Shown here piece by piece: positions 42,878 to 52,287 of a stretch of DNA of 64,000 nucleotides. The translations under genes and the position numbers were made by a program. Below the pieces are notes generated by a model. The model saw nothing but the letters and a program-made list of their open reading frames with translations. It was not told the DNA's origin and ran no database searches. This DNA comes from Cytophagaceae bacterium ABcell3 (lineage in GTDB: Bacteria > Bacteroidota > Bacteroidia > Cytophagales > Cytophagaceae), in contig CP133159.1 of assembly GCA_030913385.1 (NCBI GenBank), positions 2,378,584 through 2,442,583 on the forward strand, in the 5' to 3' direction. Numbering within the stretch: the first letter of the stretch is position 1; each line of letters starts with the position of its first letter.

Positions 42878-43600
42878 ATGAGATATTTACTGATATTAAT
42901 TTCCGTTTTTTGTATACAGTTCCCTAGCCAGGGACAGGTATCTTTAGGAGCAAAAGGAGGCGGGAATGTTTCTTGGTTGAGCACTTCCATTGAAGATGTC
43001 TCGCAGGCACCTTTATTAGGAGTTCATGGAGGCGTTTCTGCACAGTTTGGACTTCCTTTTTTACATCACAGATTATCTGTTCAGCCTGACGTGATGTACT
43101 CTCGCCAAGGTTCCAGTTTTAATTTTAGTGAAAGCGGACATGATGGTTTTGCTGCTTATAACGTAGATGGCCGGGCAGTAATGCGTACTGATTTTTTCAA
43201 CCTTATGGTTCCTTTTAAACTAACCATGGGGTTAGAAAGGATTGGTTATTACTTTTTGGCAGGTCCTTATGCAGGTTATTGGTCTTCTGGTAGGATGGAT
43301 GTGGAAGCAACAGGTAATTATGGAGCCTTCCCTATAAATGTGACCCAAGATGCCAGCTATGAATTTGAAGACGAAGATCAGCGCTTGGATATCGGTGTTA
43401 CGGTAGGGGTAGGCTACAGAATGACTGTTGGACCTGGAGATTTTTTGGTGGAAGTTCGATATAACCATGGGTTTGTTAATAATATTAGCACAGCTATACC
43501 TCCGGTAGGACAGTATTTTCAAGGGGTTGATTTTGGAGAAAACTCTGCCAACAGGGTAATTATGCTTTCTTTGGGATACCTAGTTCACTTGGGGAGATGA
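42878..43600 (+). CDS. PorT-type outer-membrane beta-barrel protein
   Basis: 240 residues from the ATG at 42878; the frame is open from an ATG at 42806 but the later start begins a clean signal peptide (ends about FPSQG before QVSLG). The mature part has the outer-membrane-beta-barrel pattern QVSLGAKGGGNVSWL, then alternating strands with RLSVQPDVMYSRQG, FKLTMGLERIGYYFLAGPY and FLVEVRYNHGFVNN, ending in a hydrophobic strand (MLSLGYLVHL). This is the PorT/OMP_b-brl_2 class. The function is unknown. Confidence 0.8.
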   Translation: MRYLLILISVFCIQFPSQGQVSLGAKGGGNVSWLSTSIEDVSQAPLLGVHGGVSAQFGLPFLHHRLSVQPDVMYSRQGSSFNFSESGHDGFAAYNVDGRAVMRTDFFNLMVPFKLTMGLERIGYYFLAGPYAGYWSSGRMDVEATGNYGAFPINVTQDASYEFEDEDQRLDIGVTVGVGYRMTVGPGDFLVEVRYNHGFVNNISTAIPPVGQYFQGVDFGENSANRVIMLSLGYLVHLGR

Positions 43601-43702
43601 GATGGGTGAGCTTTAGCTAATATAAATGTTCGTGCGATAGTTAATTTTTTTTATTGATAATCAGGTTGTAATTATAAAAAGTTAAATTTTTTCTAAACAG
43701 GG

Positions 43703-43734
43703 TTTGGTATTTAAAAGTTAAACCTACATATTTG
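43703..43734 (+). promoter_or_regulatory. Candidate promoter of tRNA-Gln
   Basis: TTTG (43703-43706), 20 nt, then CATATTTG (43727-43734); the -7 element differs from TAnnTTTG by its first base. The tRNA begins 41 bp further on. Confidence 0.45.
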
Positions 43735-43775
43735 CAATCTCAAACGGGGAAACAGCCCAACAATGAGAAGGTTAT

Positions 43776-43848
43776 TGTCCGATGGTGTAATTGGCAACAC
43801 GTCTGATTTTGGTTCAGAAGAGTCCAGGTTCGAGACCTGGTCGGACAA
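43776..43848 (+). tRNA. tRNA-Gln (anticodon TTG)
   Basis: A 73-nt cloverleaf. The acceptor stem TGTCCGA/TCGGACA is perfect, the anticodon stem TCTGA/TCAGA closes the loop TTTTGGT with anticodon TTG, and the T-arm is CCAGG-TTCGAGA-CCTGG. Discriminator A; CCA is not encoded. Confidence 0.94.
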
Positions 43849-43858
43849 CAAATACAGG

Positions 43859-43893
43859 AAATAAATCCCGGACTTAAGACCCGGGATTTATTT
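43859..43893 (+). terminator. Terminator between tRNA-Gln and prs
   Basis: The perfect 13-bp stem AAATAAATCCCGG (43859-43871) / CCGGGATTTATTT (43881-43893) has a 9-nt loop. It lies 11 bp after the tRNA and ends it before prs. Confidence 0.8.
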
Positions 43894-43922
43894 GTTTAAA
43901 GTAGCTTCTTTCTAAATACGAT

Positions 43923-44849
43923 ATGTCGTACATCAAGATCTTTTCCGGTACCAATTCCCGTTACCTTGCAGAGAAAATAGCCAACTCTTACGGCAAAGAA
44001 TTAGGATCTGTAACAATCAAGCGTTTTAGTGATGGTGAGATTTCAGTTAGCTACGACGAATCTGTTCGCGGTGCTGATGTATTCTTGATCCAATCTACTT
44101 TTCCTAATGCAGATAACCTTATGGAGCTTTTGCTTCTGGTTGATGCTGCAAGGAGAGCTTCGGCCGCTTATGTTACTGTAGTTGTTCCGTACTTTGGTTA
44201 TGCAAGACAGGACAGGAAAGATAAGCCTCGTGTACCTATTGCTTCTAAGTTGGTAGCAAACTTGCTTTCGGCTTCTGGGGCAGACAGGTTGATGACTTGC
44301 GATCTACACGCTGGACAAATTCAAGGTTTCTTTGATTTTCCGGTAGATCATTTGGATGGCGCTGCTATTCTTATCCCTTACATTCAGTCGCTTAATTTAG
44401 AAAAGCTGATTTTTGCTTCTCCTGATGTAGGAGGTGTGGCACGTGCAAGAAGTTTCTCTCAGTATTTTGGTGTTGACTTAGTGGTATGCGACAAACATCG
44501 TAAAAAAGCTAATGAGATTGCTGCCATGCAATTAATTGGAGATGTAGAAGGTGCCAATGTAGTGTTGATCGACGACCTTGTAGATACAGGGGGGACAATT
44601 TGCAAGGCTGCAAAATTAATTTTAGACAAAGGTGCCAAAAGTGTAAGAGCTATATGTACGCACCCTGTACTTTCTGGTCCTGCTTACGAAAACATTGACG
44701 CTTCACTTTTGGAGGAGCTTGTAGTAACAGACACTATTCCTTTAAAAACAAGTTCTCAAAAAATTAAGGTACTTACTGTTGCTGACCTTTTTGCTAAGGC
44801 TATTAGGAAAATTCAGGACAACGAGTCTATTAGTTCGCTTTTTATTTAA
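43923..44849 (+). CDS. prs: Ribose-phosphate pyrophosphokinase
   Basis: 308 residues, the standard size. It makes PRPP from ribose 5-phosphate and ATP for nucleotide, His and Trp synthesis. The ATP-binding region holds YARQDRKDKPR and the flexible-loop DLHAGQIQGFF. The PRPP-binding loop is VLIDDLVDTGGTI at about residues 215-227. It is followed by rplY 25 bp later and probably shares its transcript, a gene order (prs-rplY-pth) found in many bacteria. Confidence 0.96.
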   Translation: MSYIKIFSGTNSRYLAEKIANSYGKELGSVTIKRFSDGEISVSYDESVRGADVFLIQSTFPNADNLMELLLLVDAARRASAAYVTVVVPYFGYARQDRKDKPRVPIASKLVANLLSASGADRLMTCDLHAGQIQGFFDFPVDHLDGAAILIPYIQSLNLEKLIFASPDVGGVARARSFSQYFGVDLVVCDKHRKKANEIAAMQLIGDVEGANVVLIDDLVDTGGTICKAAKLILDKGAKSVRAICTHPVLSGPAYENIDASLLEELVVTDTIPLKTSSQKIKVLTVADLFAKAIRKIQDNESISSLFI

Positions 44850-44874
44850 ACTTAAACTTATAAATTAAAAAAAG

Positions 44875-45450
44875 ATGAAAACCGTAGAGATTATAGGGTA
44901 TAAAAGAGCAAATCTCGGTAAAAAGGTTTCTAAAGACCTAAGAGCTGAAGCGCAAGTGCCATGTGTATTATATGGAGGTAAAGACCAAGTACATTTCCAC
45001 GTTCCGACTTTTCTATTCAGAGATATAGTATATACGCCTGACTCTCCAAAAATATTGATCAATGTTGATGGAAAGCAGTATGAAACTATCCTTCAGGAAG
45101 TACAGTTTCACCCAGTAAGTGAAAATATTCTTCACGCAGACTTCCTTGAACTAGTACCTACTAAACTAGTTAAAGTTGATGTTCCTGTTAAATTCACTGG
45201 AACTTCACCTGGTGTAGTAAAAGGTGGTAAGTTTACTGTTAACTTGAAGAAAATCAAAATTAAAGCTTATCCTAAAAATATCCCTGAGTCTATCAGTGTA
45301 GATATTTCAAAATTAGAATTGGGTAAGTCTATCAAAGTTTCTGCAATCACACCTGGAGACTATACTATCCTTAACAACAAGTCGCTTCCTGTTGCTACTG
45401 TTGAAGTACCAAGAGCACTTAAAGGACAACAAGCACAAGCTGCTGAATAA
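44875..45450 (+). CDS. rplY: 50S ribosomal protein L25 (CTC form)
   Basis: 191 residues. The N-terminal L25 domain (about 1-92) binds 5S rRNA; it opens VEIIGYKRANLGKKVSKDLR with AQVPCVLYGG. The C-terminal TL5/CTC beta domain (about 95-185) follows, so this is the long CTC form rather than the 94-residue Escherichia coli form. A short Ala/Gln tail ends the protein. It sits between prs and pth and a hairpin follows it. Confidence 0.94.
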   Translation: MKTVEIIGYKRANLGKKVSKDLRAEAQVPCVLYGGKDQVHFHVPTFLFRDIVYTPDSPKILINVDGKQYETILQEVQFHPVSENILHADFLELVPTKLVKVDVPVKFTGTSPGVVKGGKFTVNLKKIKIKAYPKNIPESISVDISKLELGKSIKVSAITPGDYTILNNKSLPVATVEVPRALKGQQAQAAE

Positions 45451-45477
45451 TAAGCGTTTTTTAATAAACTGTTTTGC

Positions 45478-45512
45478 AAAAAAGCTGTTTCTTCAAGAGA
45501 GACAGCTTTTTT
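45478..45512 (+). terminator. Terminator between rplY and pth
   Basis: The stem AAAAAAGCTGTTTCT (45478-45492) pairs with AGAGACAGCTTTTTT (45498-45512) with one wobble and a 5-nt loop. It lies only 19 bp before the pth ATG, so partial read-through would be needed for co-transcription. Confidence 0.8.
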
Positions 45513-45531
45513 CGTTTAATTTTTTGCTGAT

Positions 45532-46092
45532 ATGAAATATTTGATTTGTGGCTTAGGAAATATTGGTCCGGACTATGCCAATACCCGGCACAATATAGGT
45601 TTTATGGTGTTAGACCGTTTGGCAAGCCGGTTGAGCACAGGCTTCGATTCTGGTCGCCATGCTTTTGTTTCTCAAGGTAAATTTAAAGGAAGGAACCTGA
45701 TCCTTGTGAAGCCTACTACTTTTATGAACCTTAGCGGAAAGGCTTATTGCCACTGGCTCAATAGTGAAAAAATACTTATTGAAAACAGCTTGGTAATCAC
45801 GGATGATATTTCTTTACCTTTTGGAAAAATTAGGATCAGGCCCAAAGGGTCTAATGGAGGGCATAATGGATTAGGGAATATCCAAGATATGCTTGGGCAC
45901 TCCACTTACCCACGATTGAGAATAGGAGTAGGTAGTGACTTTCCTAAAGGAAGACAATCTGAATATGTTCTTAGTCCTTTTGACCCAGAGGAAGAAGCTG
46001 GCCTCGATGAACTATTAGACAGGTGTTGTGATGCTGTGGAAGCCTTTACGACAATAGGTCTTCAGATGACTATGACCCAGTTCAATAAATAA
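45532..46092 (+). CDS. pth: Peptidyl-tRNA hydrolase
   Basis: 186 residues, the normal length. It releases tRNA from peptidyl-tRNA that has dropped off ribosomes. The catalytic His20 lies in NTRHNIGF. KPTTFMNLSGKA and the block GSNGGHNGLGNI are the other family signatures. It follows rplY and prs in the usual order. A family 2 repeat element begins 24 bp after its stop codon. Confidence 0.96.
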   Translation: MKYLICGLGNIGPDYANTRHNIGFMVLDRLASRLSTGFDSGRHAFVSQGKFKGRNLILVKPTTFMNLSGKAYCHWLNSEKILIENSLVITDDISLPFGKIRIRPKGSNGGHNGLGNIQDMLGHSTYPRLRIGVGSDFPKGRQSEYVLSPFDPEEEAGLDELLDRCCDAVEAFTTIGLQMTMTQFNK

Positions 46093-46115
46093 TTCAATCT
46101 TAAAAAAACAGGTAA

Positions 46116-46372
46116 TTAGGGCCTGCTGAAAAAGTCACAAATGTGCAAGATACGCATGGCCTTACATGAAGACGTATTGGAATACTTCGAATGTAAGGCC
46201 ATAAAGTAGATTGTGCGCTTGTGGCTAGCCCAAAAAAAGTATTGGATTAAAAGTTTTTCAGTTTACTGTGCATGGAATAATAAGAAATAACCGAAAAAAC
46301 CTTGCACCTATACCTCATAACCTTTAACATATAAACAGATCAATGTTTTGGGCGTTTTTCAGCGCGCCCTAA
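46116..46372. repeat. Family 2 inverted-repeat element, intact copy
   Basis: 257 bp. The ends TTAGGGCCTGCTGAAAAA and TTTTTCAGCGCGCCCTAA are inverted repeats at 16 of 18 positions. Inside, GGCCTTACATGAAGACGTAT is mirrored by GAATGTAAGGCC and TCACAAATGTGC by GTGCGCTTGTGG, so the element folds into nested hairpins. It carries no coding frame. This copy shows the uninterrupted site (GATTAAAAG, about 46244-46252) where the 14.3-kb copy holds a family 1 insertion. Confidence 0.8.
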
Positions 46373-46373
46373 T

Positions 46374-46421
46374 CATATCCGAAATATACCTTAGTCAATA
46401 CTAAAGTTTATTTCGGATATG
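46374..46421 (-). terminator. Long hairpin after metG
   Basis: CATATCCGAAATA (46374-46386) pairs with TATTTCGGATATG (46409-46421), with further imperfect pairing inside. It lies 10 bp beyond the metG stop. No T-run follows on the - strand, so it may be a stability or weak termination hairpin. Confidence 0.5.
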
Positions 46422-46431
46422 AGATTTTTGG

Positions 46432-48480
46432 TTAGCTTATTTGGCTACCGTTTGATACAGCTTTCCCAGGGCTGACAAAAGCCAAGGTTCCGTCTTTGTC
46501 TTCAGCCATTAAAATCATTCCTTGGGACTCTATTCCTTTGATTTTACGTGGTGCCAAGTTCGCCATTAGGCATACTTGTTTCCCTATAATTTCTTCAGGT
46601 TTATAGTATTCTGCAATTCCGCTAACCACCGTTCTTTCATCAATCCCGGTATCTAGTTTAAGCTTTAGCAGCTTTTTAGTTTTAGGTACTTTTTCTGCTT
46701 CAAGAATGGTAGAAACTCTGATATCTACTTTGGTGAAATCATCAAAAGTGATTTCAGACTTTAGTTCAGGAACACTTGCTGCTTCTAGTTCATTGGCTTT
46801 TTTGGTGTCCAGCAATTTTTGTATTTGGGCTTCAACAGCATTGTCTTCTATTTTTTCAAAAAGGAGTTCTGCTTTGTTTATAGTATGACCTTCTGGCAGT
46901 AAGTTAGTTGTGCCTGCATGCTCCCATTTTTTGTTTGTTAAATTTAGCATCTTGCTCAAGGTGGCAGCAGTGAACGGTAAAAATGGTTCAGACAAAATGG
47001 CAAGAGCACCAGAGATTTGAAGACCAATATTAAGGATGGTTTTCACTCTATCTGGATCGGTCTTGAACAATTTCCACGGCTCTGTGTCTGCCAAATATTT
47101 ATTTCCTGTGCGTGCTAAATCCATGAGGTAGCTCAGTGCTTCGCGGAAACGGTACAATTCAAGTGAGCTGGCAATTTTTTCTGGAAAAGCTTGAAGCTTC
47201 TCTAGAACGTCCTTGTCAATGTTTTCTAACGGGCCTGCCTCTGGAACTTTTCCGTCAAAATATTTGTGCGTCAATACTACGGCACGGTTGATAAAGTTGC
47301 CATAGATAGCCACCAGTTCATTGTTGTTCCTTGCTTGAAAGTCTTTCCAGGTAAAGTCATTGTCTTTAGTTTCTGGGGCATTGGCACAAAGTGTATACCT
47401 TAGTACATCGGCTTTACCCGGAAACTCCTTTAAGTACTCATGAAGCCATACCGCCCAGTTCCTTGACGTTGATATTTTATTGCCTTCCAGGTTAAGGAAT
47501 TCATTGGCAGGGATATTATCAGGCAGAATATAGTCACCGCTTGCTTTGAGCATAGAAGGGAAAATAATGCAGTGGAAAACTATATTGTCCTTACCAATAA
47601 AATGAACAAGCTTCGTTTCTTTGTCTTTCCAGTGTTTTTCCCAATCGGTGTTGTTTTCTGCTGCCCAGTCTTTAGTTGCAGAAATGTAACCAATAGGAGC
47701 GTCAAACCAGACATAAAGGACTTTTCCTTCCGCACCTTCAAGAGGTACCGGTACGCCCCAGTCAAGGTCACGTGTTACGGCACGGGGTTGCAGGCCTTGC
47801 TCTATCCATGACTTGCATTGTCCATAAACGTTGGGTTTCCACTCTTTGTGTTCTTTAAGTATCCACTCCTTGAGCCAATCTTCATATTTGTTCAGCGGTA
47901 GGTACCAATGGGTAGTTTCTTTTAAAACTGGTTTTTCTCCACTTAAGGTGGAATGAGGATTTATAAGCTCTGAAGGGCTTAAGGTAGAACCACAAGACTC
48001 ACATTGGTCACCGTAAGCATTTTCATTGCCACATTTTGGACAGGTGCCTACAATGTACCGGTCTGCCAGAAACTGTTTGGCTTTAGGGTCGAAATACTGT
48101 TCGGTAGTAGTTTCTTCAAAACAACCTTTCTCGTAAAGGTCTTTAAAAAATTCAGAGCTGGTTTCGTAATGTGTTTTTGAGGATGTCCTTGAGTAGATGT
48201 CAAAAGAAATCCCAAATTCTTTGAAGGACTCTTTTATGATGTTATGATATTTATCTACTACTTGTTGAGGGGTAACACCTTCTTTTTTAGCTCTAATGGT
48301 TATCGGCACACCATGCTCGTCAGACCCACAAACAAAAGCAACTTCTTTGCCTTTGGACCTAAGGAAACGTACATAAATATCGGCTGGAACATAAACACCT
48401 GCCAAATGACCAATGTGTACAGGACCATTGGCATATGGAAGTGCAGAAGTAATTGTATATCTTTTAAATTGCTCAGACAT
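46432..48480 (-). CDS. metG: Methionyl-tRNA synthetase
   Basis: 682 residues from the ATG at 48480, which gives [18 protein letters not shown]; the frame continues to a TTG at 48504. HIGH motif reads HIGH in [10 protein letters not shown], and the KMSKS loop is KISTS, an accepted variant. A zinc knuckle C-x2-C-x9-C-x2-C lies near 145-162 (CPKCG...CESCG). A C-terminal tRNA-binding OB-fold domain of the EMAPII type (about 575-682) is fused, as in dimeric MetG enzymes. It charges tRNA-Met in the cytoplasm. It is transcribed alone and divergently from typA. Confidence 0.96.
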   Translation of the reverse strand: MSEQFKRYTITSALPYANGPVHIGHLAGVYVPADIYVRFLRSKGKEVAFVCGSDEHGVPITIRAKKEGVTPQQVVDKYHNIIKESFKEFGISFDIYSRTSSKTHYETSSEFFKDLYEKGCFEETTTEQYFDPKAKQFLADRYIVGTCPKCGNENAYGDQCESCGSTLSPSELINPHSTLSGEKPVLKETTHWYLPLNKYEDWLKEWILKEHKEWKPNVYGQCKSWIEQGLQPRAVTRDLDWGVPVPLEGAEGKVLYVWFDAPIGYISATKDWAAENNTDWEKHWKDKETKLVHFIGKDNIVFHCIIFPSMLKASGDYILPDNIPANEFLNLEGNKISTSRNWAVWLHEYLKEFPGKADVLRYTLCANAPETKDNDFTWKDFQARNNNELVAIYGNFINRAVVLTHKYFDGKVPEAGPLENIDKDVLEKLQAFPEKIASSLELYRFREALSYLMDLARTGNKYLADTEPWKLFKTDPDRVKTILNIGLQISGALAILSEPFLPFTAATLSKMLNLTNKKWEHAGTTNLLPEGHTINKAELLFEKIEDNAVEAQIQKLLDTKKANELEAASVPELKSEITFDDFTKVDIRVSTILEAEKVPKTKKLLKLKLDTGIDERTVVSGIAEYYKPEEIIGKQVCLMANLAPRKIKGIESQGMILMAEDKDGTLAFVSPGKAVSNGSQIS

Positions 48481-48668
48481 GGTTTCTGTTATTTGAAAAG
48501 GCAAATATAAAAAGAAAATTGAGGTAAAAGAGTTTAGGATTTATTTTATAATTTAAAGGATAATGAACTCAAATTTTAAAAAATACATTAAATTTAATAT
48601 TGATCCGGTTATAAATAGAAAGGAAATACATATTTTTGTATCTTGATATTTTCAGTAATTAATTTAAA

Positions 48669-50483
48669 ATGCAGAACATTAGAAATGTTGCCATTATCGC
48701 ACACGTTGACCATGGCAAAACCACACTCGTAGATAAAATCATTCATGCCTCTAAGCTGTTCCGCGAGAATCAGGAGTTTAATGACCTTATACTAGACAAC
48801 AATGACCTCGAAAGAGAAAGAGGGATTACCATTGTATCTAAAAACGTATCTGTAAGATACAAAGATGTTAAAATCAATATTATTGATACCCCTGGTCACT
48901 CCGACTTTGGTGGTGAAGTAGAAAGGGTTCTGAAACTAGCAGACGGTGTTCTTTTGCTTGTCGATGCTTTTGAAGGACCAATGCCTCAGACACGCTTTGT
49001 TCTTGGAAAAGCTTTAGGTCTGGGACTTAAGCCTATTGTAGTAGTAAATAAAGTTGATAAAGAAAATTGCCGCCCTGACGAAGTGCACGAATCAGTATTT
49101 GATTTGATGTTCAACTTAGGAGCCACAGAAGACCAACTTGATTTCGTAACCTTGTATGGTTCTTCTAAAAATGGCTGGATGGCACATGACTGGAAAACGC
49201 CTACTAACGATATTATTCCTTTATTGGATTCTATTGTAGAAAATATACCTGCTGCACCTTCTCCAGAAGGTATTCCTCAGCTTCAGATCACTTCTTTGGA
49301 TTATTCTTCTTTCGTTGGCCGTATTGCCATCGGTAGGGTTTACCAAGGAACATTAAAAGAAGGTGCCAACATGGCGCTTACCAAAGCTGACGGAAGTATT
49401 AAAAAAGTAAGGATTAAAGAACTTCAGGTATTTGAAGGTCTTGGTAAAGTAAAAGTGCCTGAAGTACATGCTGGTGATATATGTGCTGTAGTGGGTATAG
49501 AAGGTTTTGAAATAGGTGATACGCTTACAGATCCGGAAAACCCTCAAGAGCTTCCAAGGATTGCCATAGATGAGCCTACAATGAGTATGTTGTTTACCAT
49601 CAACAACTCACCTTTCTTTGGTAAAGAGGGTAAGTTTGTAACCTCAAGACATATCAGGGACAGGCTGTATAAAGAAACAGAAAAGAACTTGGCGCTAAGA
49701 ATAAAAGATACAGATTCTGAAGATAAGTTCTTGGTTTACGGAAGGGGTATCCTTCACTTGTCTGTTCTTATAGAGACTATGCGTCGTGAGGGGTATGAAC
49801 TTCAGGTTGGACAGCCTCAGGTGCTTTATAAGGAAATTGATGGGCAAAAGCATGAACCTGTAGAGCTTTTGGTAGTAGATGTGCCGGAAGAGTCTTCAGG
49901 AAAGGTTATTGAACTTGTTACTCAAAGAAAAGGAGAACTTGTTATTATGGAACCTAAAGGAGATATGCAGCATCTTGAGTTCAATATTCCATCAAGGGGA
50001 ATTATCGGATTGAGGAATAATGTTTTGACTGCTACCGCTGGTGAAGCGGTTATGACACATAGGTTTAAGTCTTATGAGCCTTTTAAAGGTGCTATTCCTG
50101 AAAGAAATAACGGTTCTTTGATTTCTATGGAAACTGGTACTTCCACAGCTTACGCCATTGACAAACTACAGGATAGGGGTACATTCTTTGTAGATCCCGG
50201 TGAGGAAATATATATGGGACAAGTTATCGGAGAGCACTCTAGGAGCAACGACCTTGTAGTGAATGTCATGAAAGGTAAAAAACTTACCAACATGCGTGCT
50301 TCGGGTTCTGATGATAACGTAAAAATTGCTCCTAAAATCCAGTTCTCTCTTGAAGAAGCGATGGAGTATATTCAGAAGGATGAGTATCTTGAAGTGACTC
50401 CTAAAAGTATTAGGATGAGAAAGATATATCTGGATGAAACAGAACGTAATAGAAACAAGCAAAGAGAAGCGACTGTTTCTTAA
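48669..50483 (+). CDS. typA: Ribosome-associated GTPase TypA/BipA
   Basis: 604 residues, the usual length. The G domain has GHVDHGKTT (G1), ERERGITI (G2), DTPGHSDFG (G3) and NKVDKE (G4). An EF-G-like domain II, domain III and the TypA-specific C-terminal domain follow. TypA assists ribosome assembly, especially under cold or stress. TATTTTTG at 48631-48638 fits the -7 promoter element. A strong terminator follows, so it is transcribed alone. Confidence 0.96.
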   Translation: MQNIRNVAIIAHVDHGKTTLVDKIIHASKLFRENQEFNDLILDNNDLERERGITIVSKNVSVRYKDVKINIIDTPGHSDFGGEVERVLKLADGVLLLVDAFEGPMPQTRFVLGKALGLGLKPIVVVNKVDKENCRPDEVHESVFDLMFNLGATEDQLDFVTLYGSSKNGWMAHDWKTPTNDIIPLLDSIVENIPAAPSPEGIPQLQITSLDYSSFVGRIAIGRVYQGTLKEGANMALTKADGSIKKVRIKELQVFEGLGKVKVPEVHAGDICAVVGIEGFEIGDTLTDPENPQELPRIAIDEPTMSMLFTINNSPFFGKEGKFVTSRHIRDRLYKETEKNLALRIKDTDSEDKFLVYGRGILHLSVLIETMRREGYELQVGQPQVLYKEIDGQKHEPVELLVVDVPEESSGKVIELVTQRKGELVIMEPKGDMQHLEFNIPSRGIIGLRNNVLTATAGEAVMTHRFKSYEPFKGAIPERNNGSLISMETGTSTAYAIDKLQDRGTFFVDPGEEIYMGQVIGEHSRSNDLVVNVMKGKKLTNMRASGSDDNVKIAPKIQFSLEEAMEYIQKDEYLEVTPKSIRMRKIYLDETERNRNKQREATVS

Positions 50484-50504
50484 TATTATCTAACATTTAA
50501 TTAG

Positions 50505-50538
50505 AGCCTTGCTACTATATAGTGGCAAGGCTTTTTTT
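50505..50538 (+). terminator. Terminator of typA
   Basis: The 12-bp stem AGCCTTGCTACT (50505-50516) / AGTGGCAAGGCT (50521-50532) has one wobble and is followed by T6. Confidence 0.9.
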
Positions 50539-50566
50539 ATATATCTATTATTGATTGCTTGTTTGA

Positions 50567-50721
50567 ACCTGAATTCTGCATTAGATTTCGTTATGAGGGG
50601 CAAAAGAACAAAAAATCAGCGTATTTGGTTTGCAAAGCAAGTTAAAAAACAAATGCGAACGAAGCGTCTGATTTGAAGTTGTTTTGCCACGAAATAAAAG
50701 TTACTATTGCATATTTCTATT
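50567..50721 (-). repeat. Family 1 inverted-repeat element abutting a gene end
   Basis: About 155 bp in the same orientation as the 29296 copy. It starts ACCTGAATTCTGCATTAGAT and keeps CGTTATGAGGGGCAAAAGAA, GTATTTGGTTTGCAAAGC and GATTTGAAGTTGTTTTGCC. Its right end has lost the exact CAGGT (reads CTATT). It runs to the stop codon (TAA, read on the - strand at 50722-50724) of the barrel protein gene. Confidence 0.75.
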
Positions 50722-51375
50722 TTAAAAAGCTACCCCTATATTAAAGCCTAGCATAAGTTTAATTCCTCTTATCTGTTCTGAGTCTACTACATTATCATAA
50801 AGGGTGCCGGTTCTTTCTACTGCTTCAATTAAATTGTTTCGCCCGCCTATAGCTGTAAAGAAGTCTATGACAAGGAATTTTGCAAATGGTTTTTGCCAAC
50901 CGCCCATAAAAACAGCATTTCTATAATGCATTCTGATAGCTGTTTGGGGGTTAGACCTTTCGGTGAACTCGGCATAGCTGTAAGAAAAATGAGGTCCAAT
51001 ATAAAAACCGTCCATTACTTCGTCAGATAGGAAATATTTAAATGTTGCTTGCAGTCTAAATCCGTTCGTTTCGGTATTTACATGCTGCCCTGTTTCCGCA
51101 AGTATAAACTCATCGAGCGACAATAGATTGGATGGCCCTAGATATGAGAGTCCCATTTGGGCAGAAAGCTGCTTTCCAACAGCTTTTTCAATAGATAAAC
51201 GGTATTCGCTTGTGAAAATGATCGGCCCCTGTATCATTGCTAGGGGAGATGTTTTTATAGCATTATGCTTAGGGCGTTTAAAATTAGAAAAGTCATTTTG
51301 TCTAAAGTTGTCTTGGGCTATGCTAGAATAACCCATAAAGACAAAAAACATCATTAACCCTAATATCCGGTTCAT
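50722..51375 (-). CDS. Secreted outer-membrane barrel protein, function unknown
   Basis: 217 residues. A signal peptide ends at about residue 20 (SSIAQ). The mature part is beta-rich: KTSPLAMIQGPIIFTSEY, FRLQATFKYFL, GFYIGPHFSYSYAEF and a C-terminal IGVAF strand ending in Phe, which fits an outer-membrane beta-barrel. It resembles DUF3575-like proteins in opening (asparagine- and proline-containing A-I-K-T-S-P), but the match is weak. The last codon touches a family 1 element. Confidence 0.65.
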   Translation of the reverse strand: MNRILGLMMFFVFMGYSSIAQDNFRQNDFSNFKRPKHNAIKTSPLAMIQGPIIFTSEYRLSIEKAVGKQLSAQMGLSYLGPSNLLSLDEFILAETGQHVNTETNGFRLQATFKYFLSDEVMDGFYIGPHFSYSYAEFTERSNPQTAIRMHYRNAVFMGGWQKPFAKFLVIDFFTAIGGRNNLIEAVERTGTLYDNVVDSEQIRGIKLMLGFNIGVAF

Positions 51376-51471
51376 TCTTTTAGCGTGGCTTATTTTTTTC
51401 TTGAAATTTGTTTAAGTTAATCAAAAATATTGGATGATTAATAATAATTTTAAAAAATTGTTCAATGTTGT

Positions 51472-52287
51472 ATGATGGATACATCGAGTTATTTTATGTT
51501 TTCAGGAGCGGTCTTGCACTATTCTGTCCGAGGGAGAGGAGGTAAGGCGATGCTTTCGTTTCACGGCTATGGTCAGAGCAATGAGTGTTTTAAAAAGTTG
51601 GATGAGGAACTGTCTGAAAACTATACTATATACAGTTTTGACTTGTTTTATCACGGACAAAGCTTTTGGCATAAGAAAGATGAACCAATGTCAAAACACT
51701 TTCTGCGAGAGATGATATTATCTTTTTTGAATGAAAAAAATATTGGTCGGTTCTCTGTGTTAGGCTTTAGTATGGGAGGGAAGTTTGCCTTAGGGGTGTT
51801 GGAGGCTTTCTCTGAAAGGGTAGAGGAGGTGATCTTAATAGCTCCTGACGGCGTTAGGCGCAACCCATGGTATGTATTGGCAACAAGTTATAGATTGCCT
51901 AGGAAGCTGCTAAGAAGGATTGTTTTAAGGCCTGGGCTTTATTTGGGAATGGCAAAGTTTTTTAGTGGAGCTGGTTTTTTGAATAATAGGGTGACTAAAT
52001 TTTCCAATTCGCAAATGGCTACCGTTAAACAACGGAGGAGGGTCTATTTCTCTTGGGTGGTTTTTAGGTTGCTATGTTATGATGTTCGTGCGCTTGCTAG
52101 TTTGATAAACAAGCACGAAATAAAAGTGACTTTTTTTTTAGGTAAATATGATAAAATTATCACCATTAGCCATTTAAAAAGATTTTTGAAGTATATTAAA
52201 AGTTCTGAAGTTTATGTTTTACAAGCCGGCCACAGTAACCTGATCAATGCCGTGGCTGATTTTTACAGAAAAAGGAATGAAAAATAA
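51472..52287 (+). CDS. Alpha/beta hydrolase
   Basis: 271 residues. The start ATGATG offers two codons. The first strand reads VLHYSVRGRGGKAMLSFHGYGQS, shown as its core LSFHGYGQS, the oxyanion-hole region. The nucleophile elbow is GFSMGG with Ser100. YDLFYHGQS-like text (SFDLFYHGQS) and a late Asp and His (near VYVLQAGHSNL) complete the triad. The substrate is unknown. It overlaps the start of the next gene by 11 bp, so the two are coupled. Confidence 0.88.
   Translation: MMDTSSYFMFSGAVLHYSVRGRGGKAMLSFHGYGQSNECFKKLDEELSENYTIYSFDLFYHGQSFWHKKDEPMSKHFLREMILSFLNEKNIGRFSVLGFSMGGKFALGVLEAFSERVEEVILIAPDGVRRNPWYVLATSYRLPRKLLRRIVLRPGLYLGMAKFFSGAGFLNNRVTKFSNSQMATVKQRRRVYFSWVVFRLLCYDVRALASLINKHEIKVTFFLGKYDKIITISHLKRFLKYIKSSEVYVLQAGHSNLINAVADFYRKRNEK

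Noticed and set aside
14322-50721. Dispersed repeats considered as CRISPR repeats
   Set aside because: The copies are single, far apart, long, and in both orientations, with no spacer array and no cas gene.
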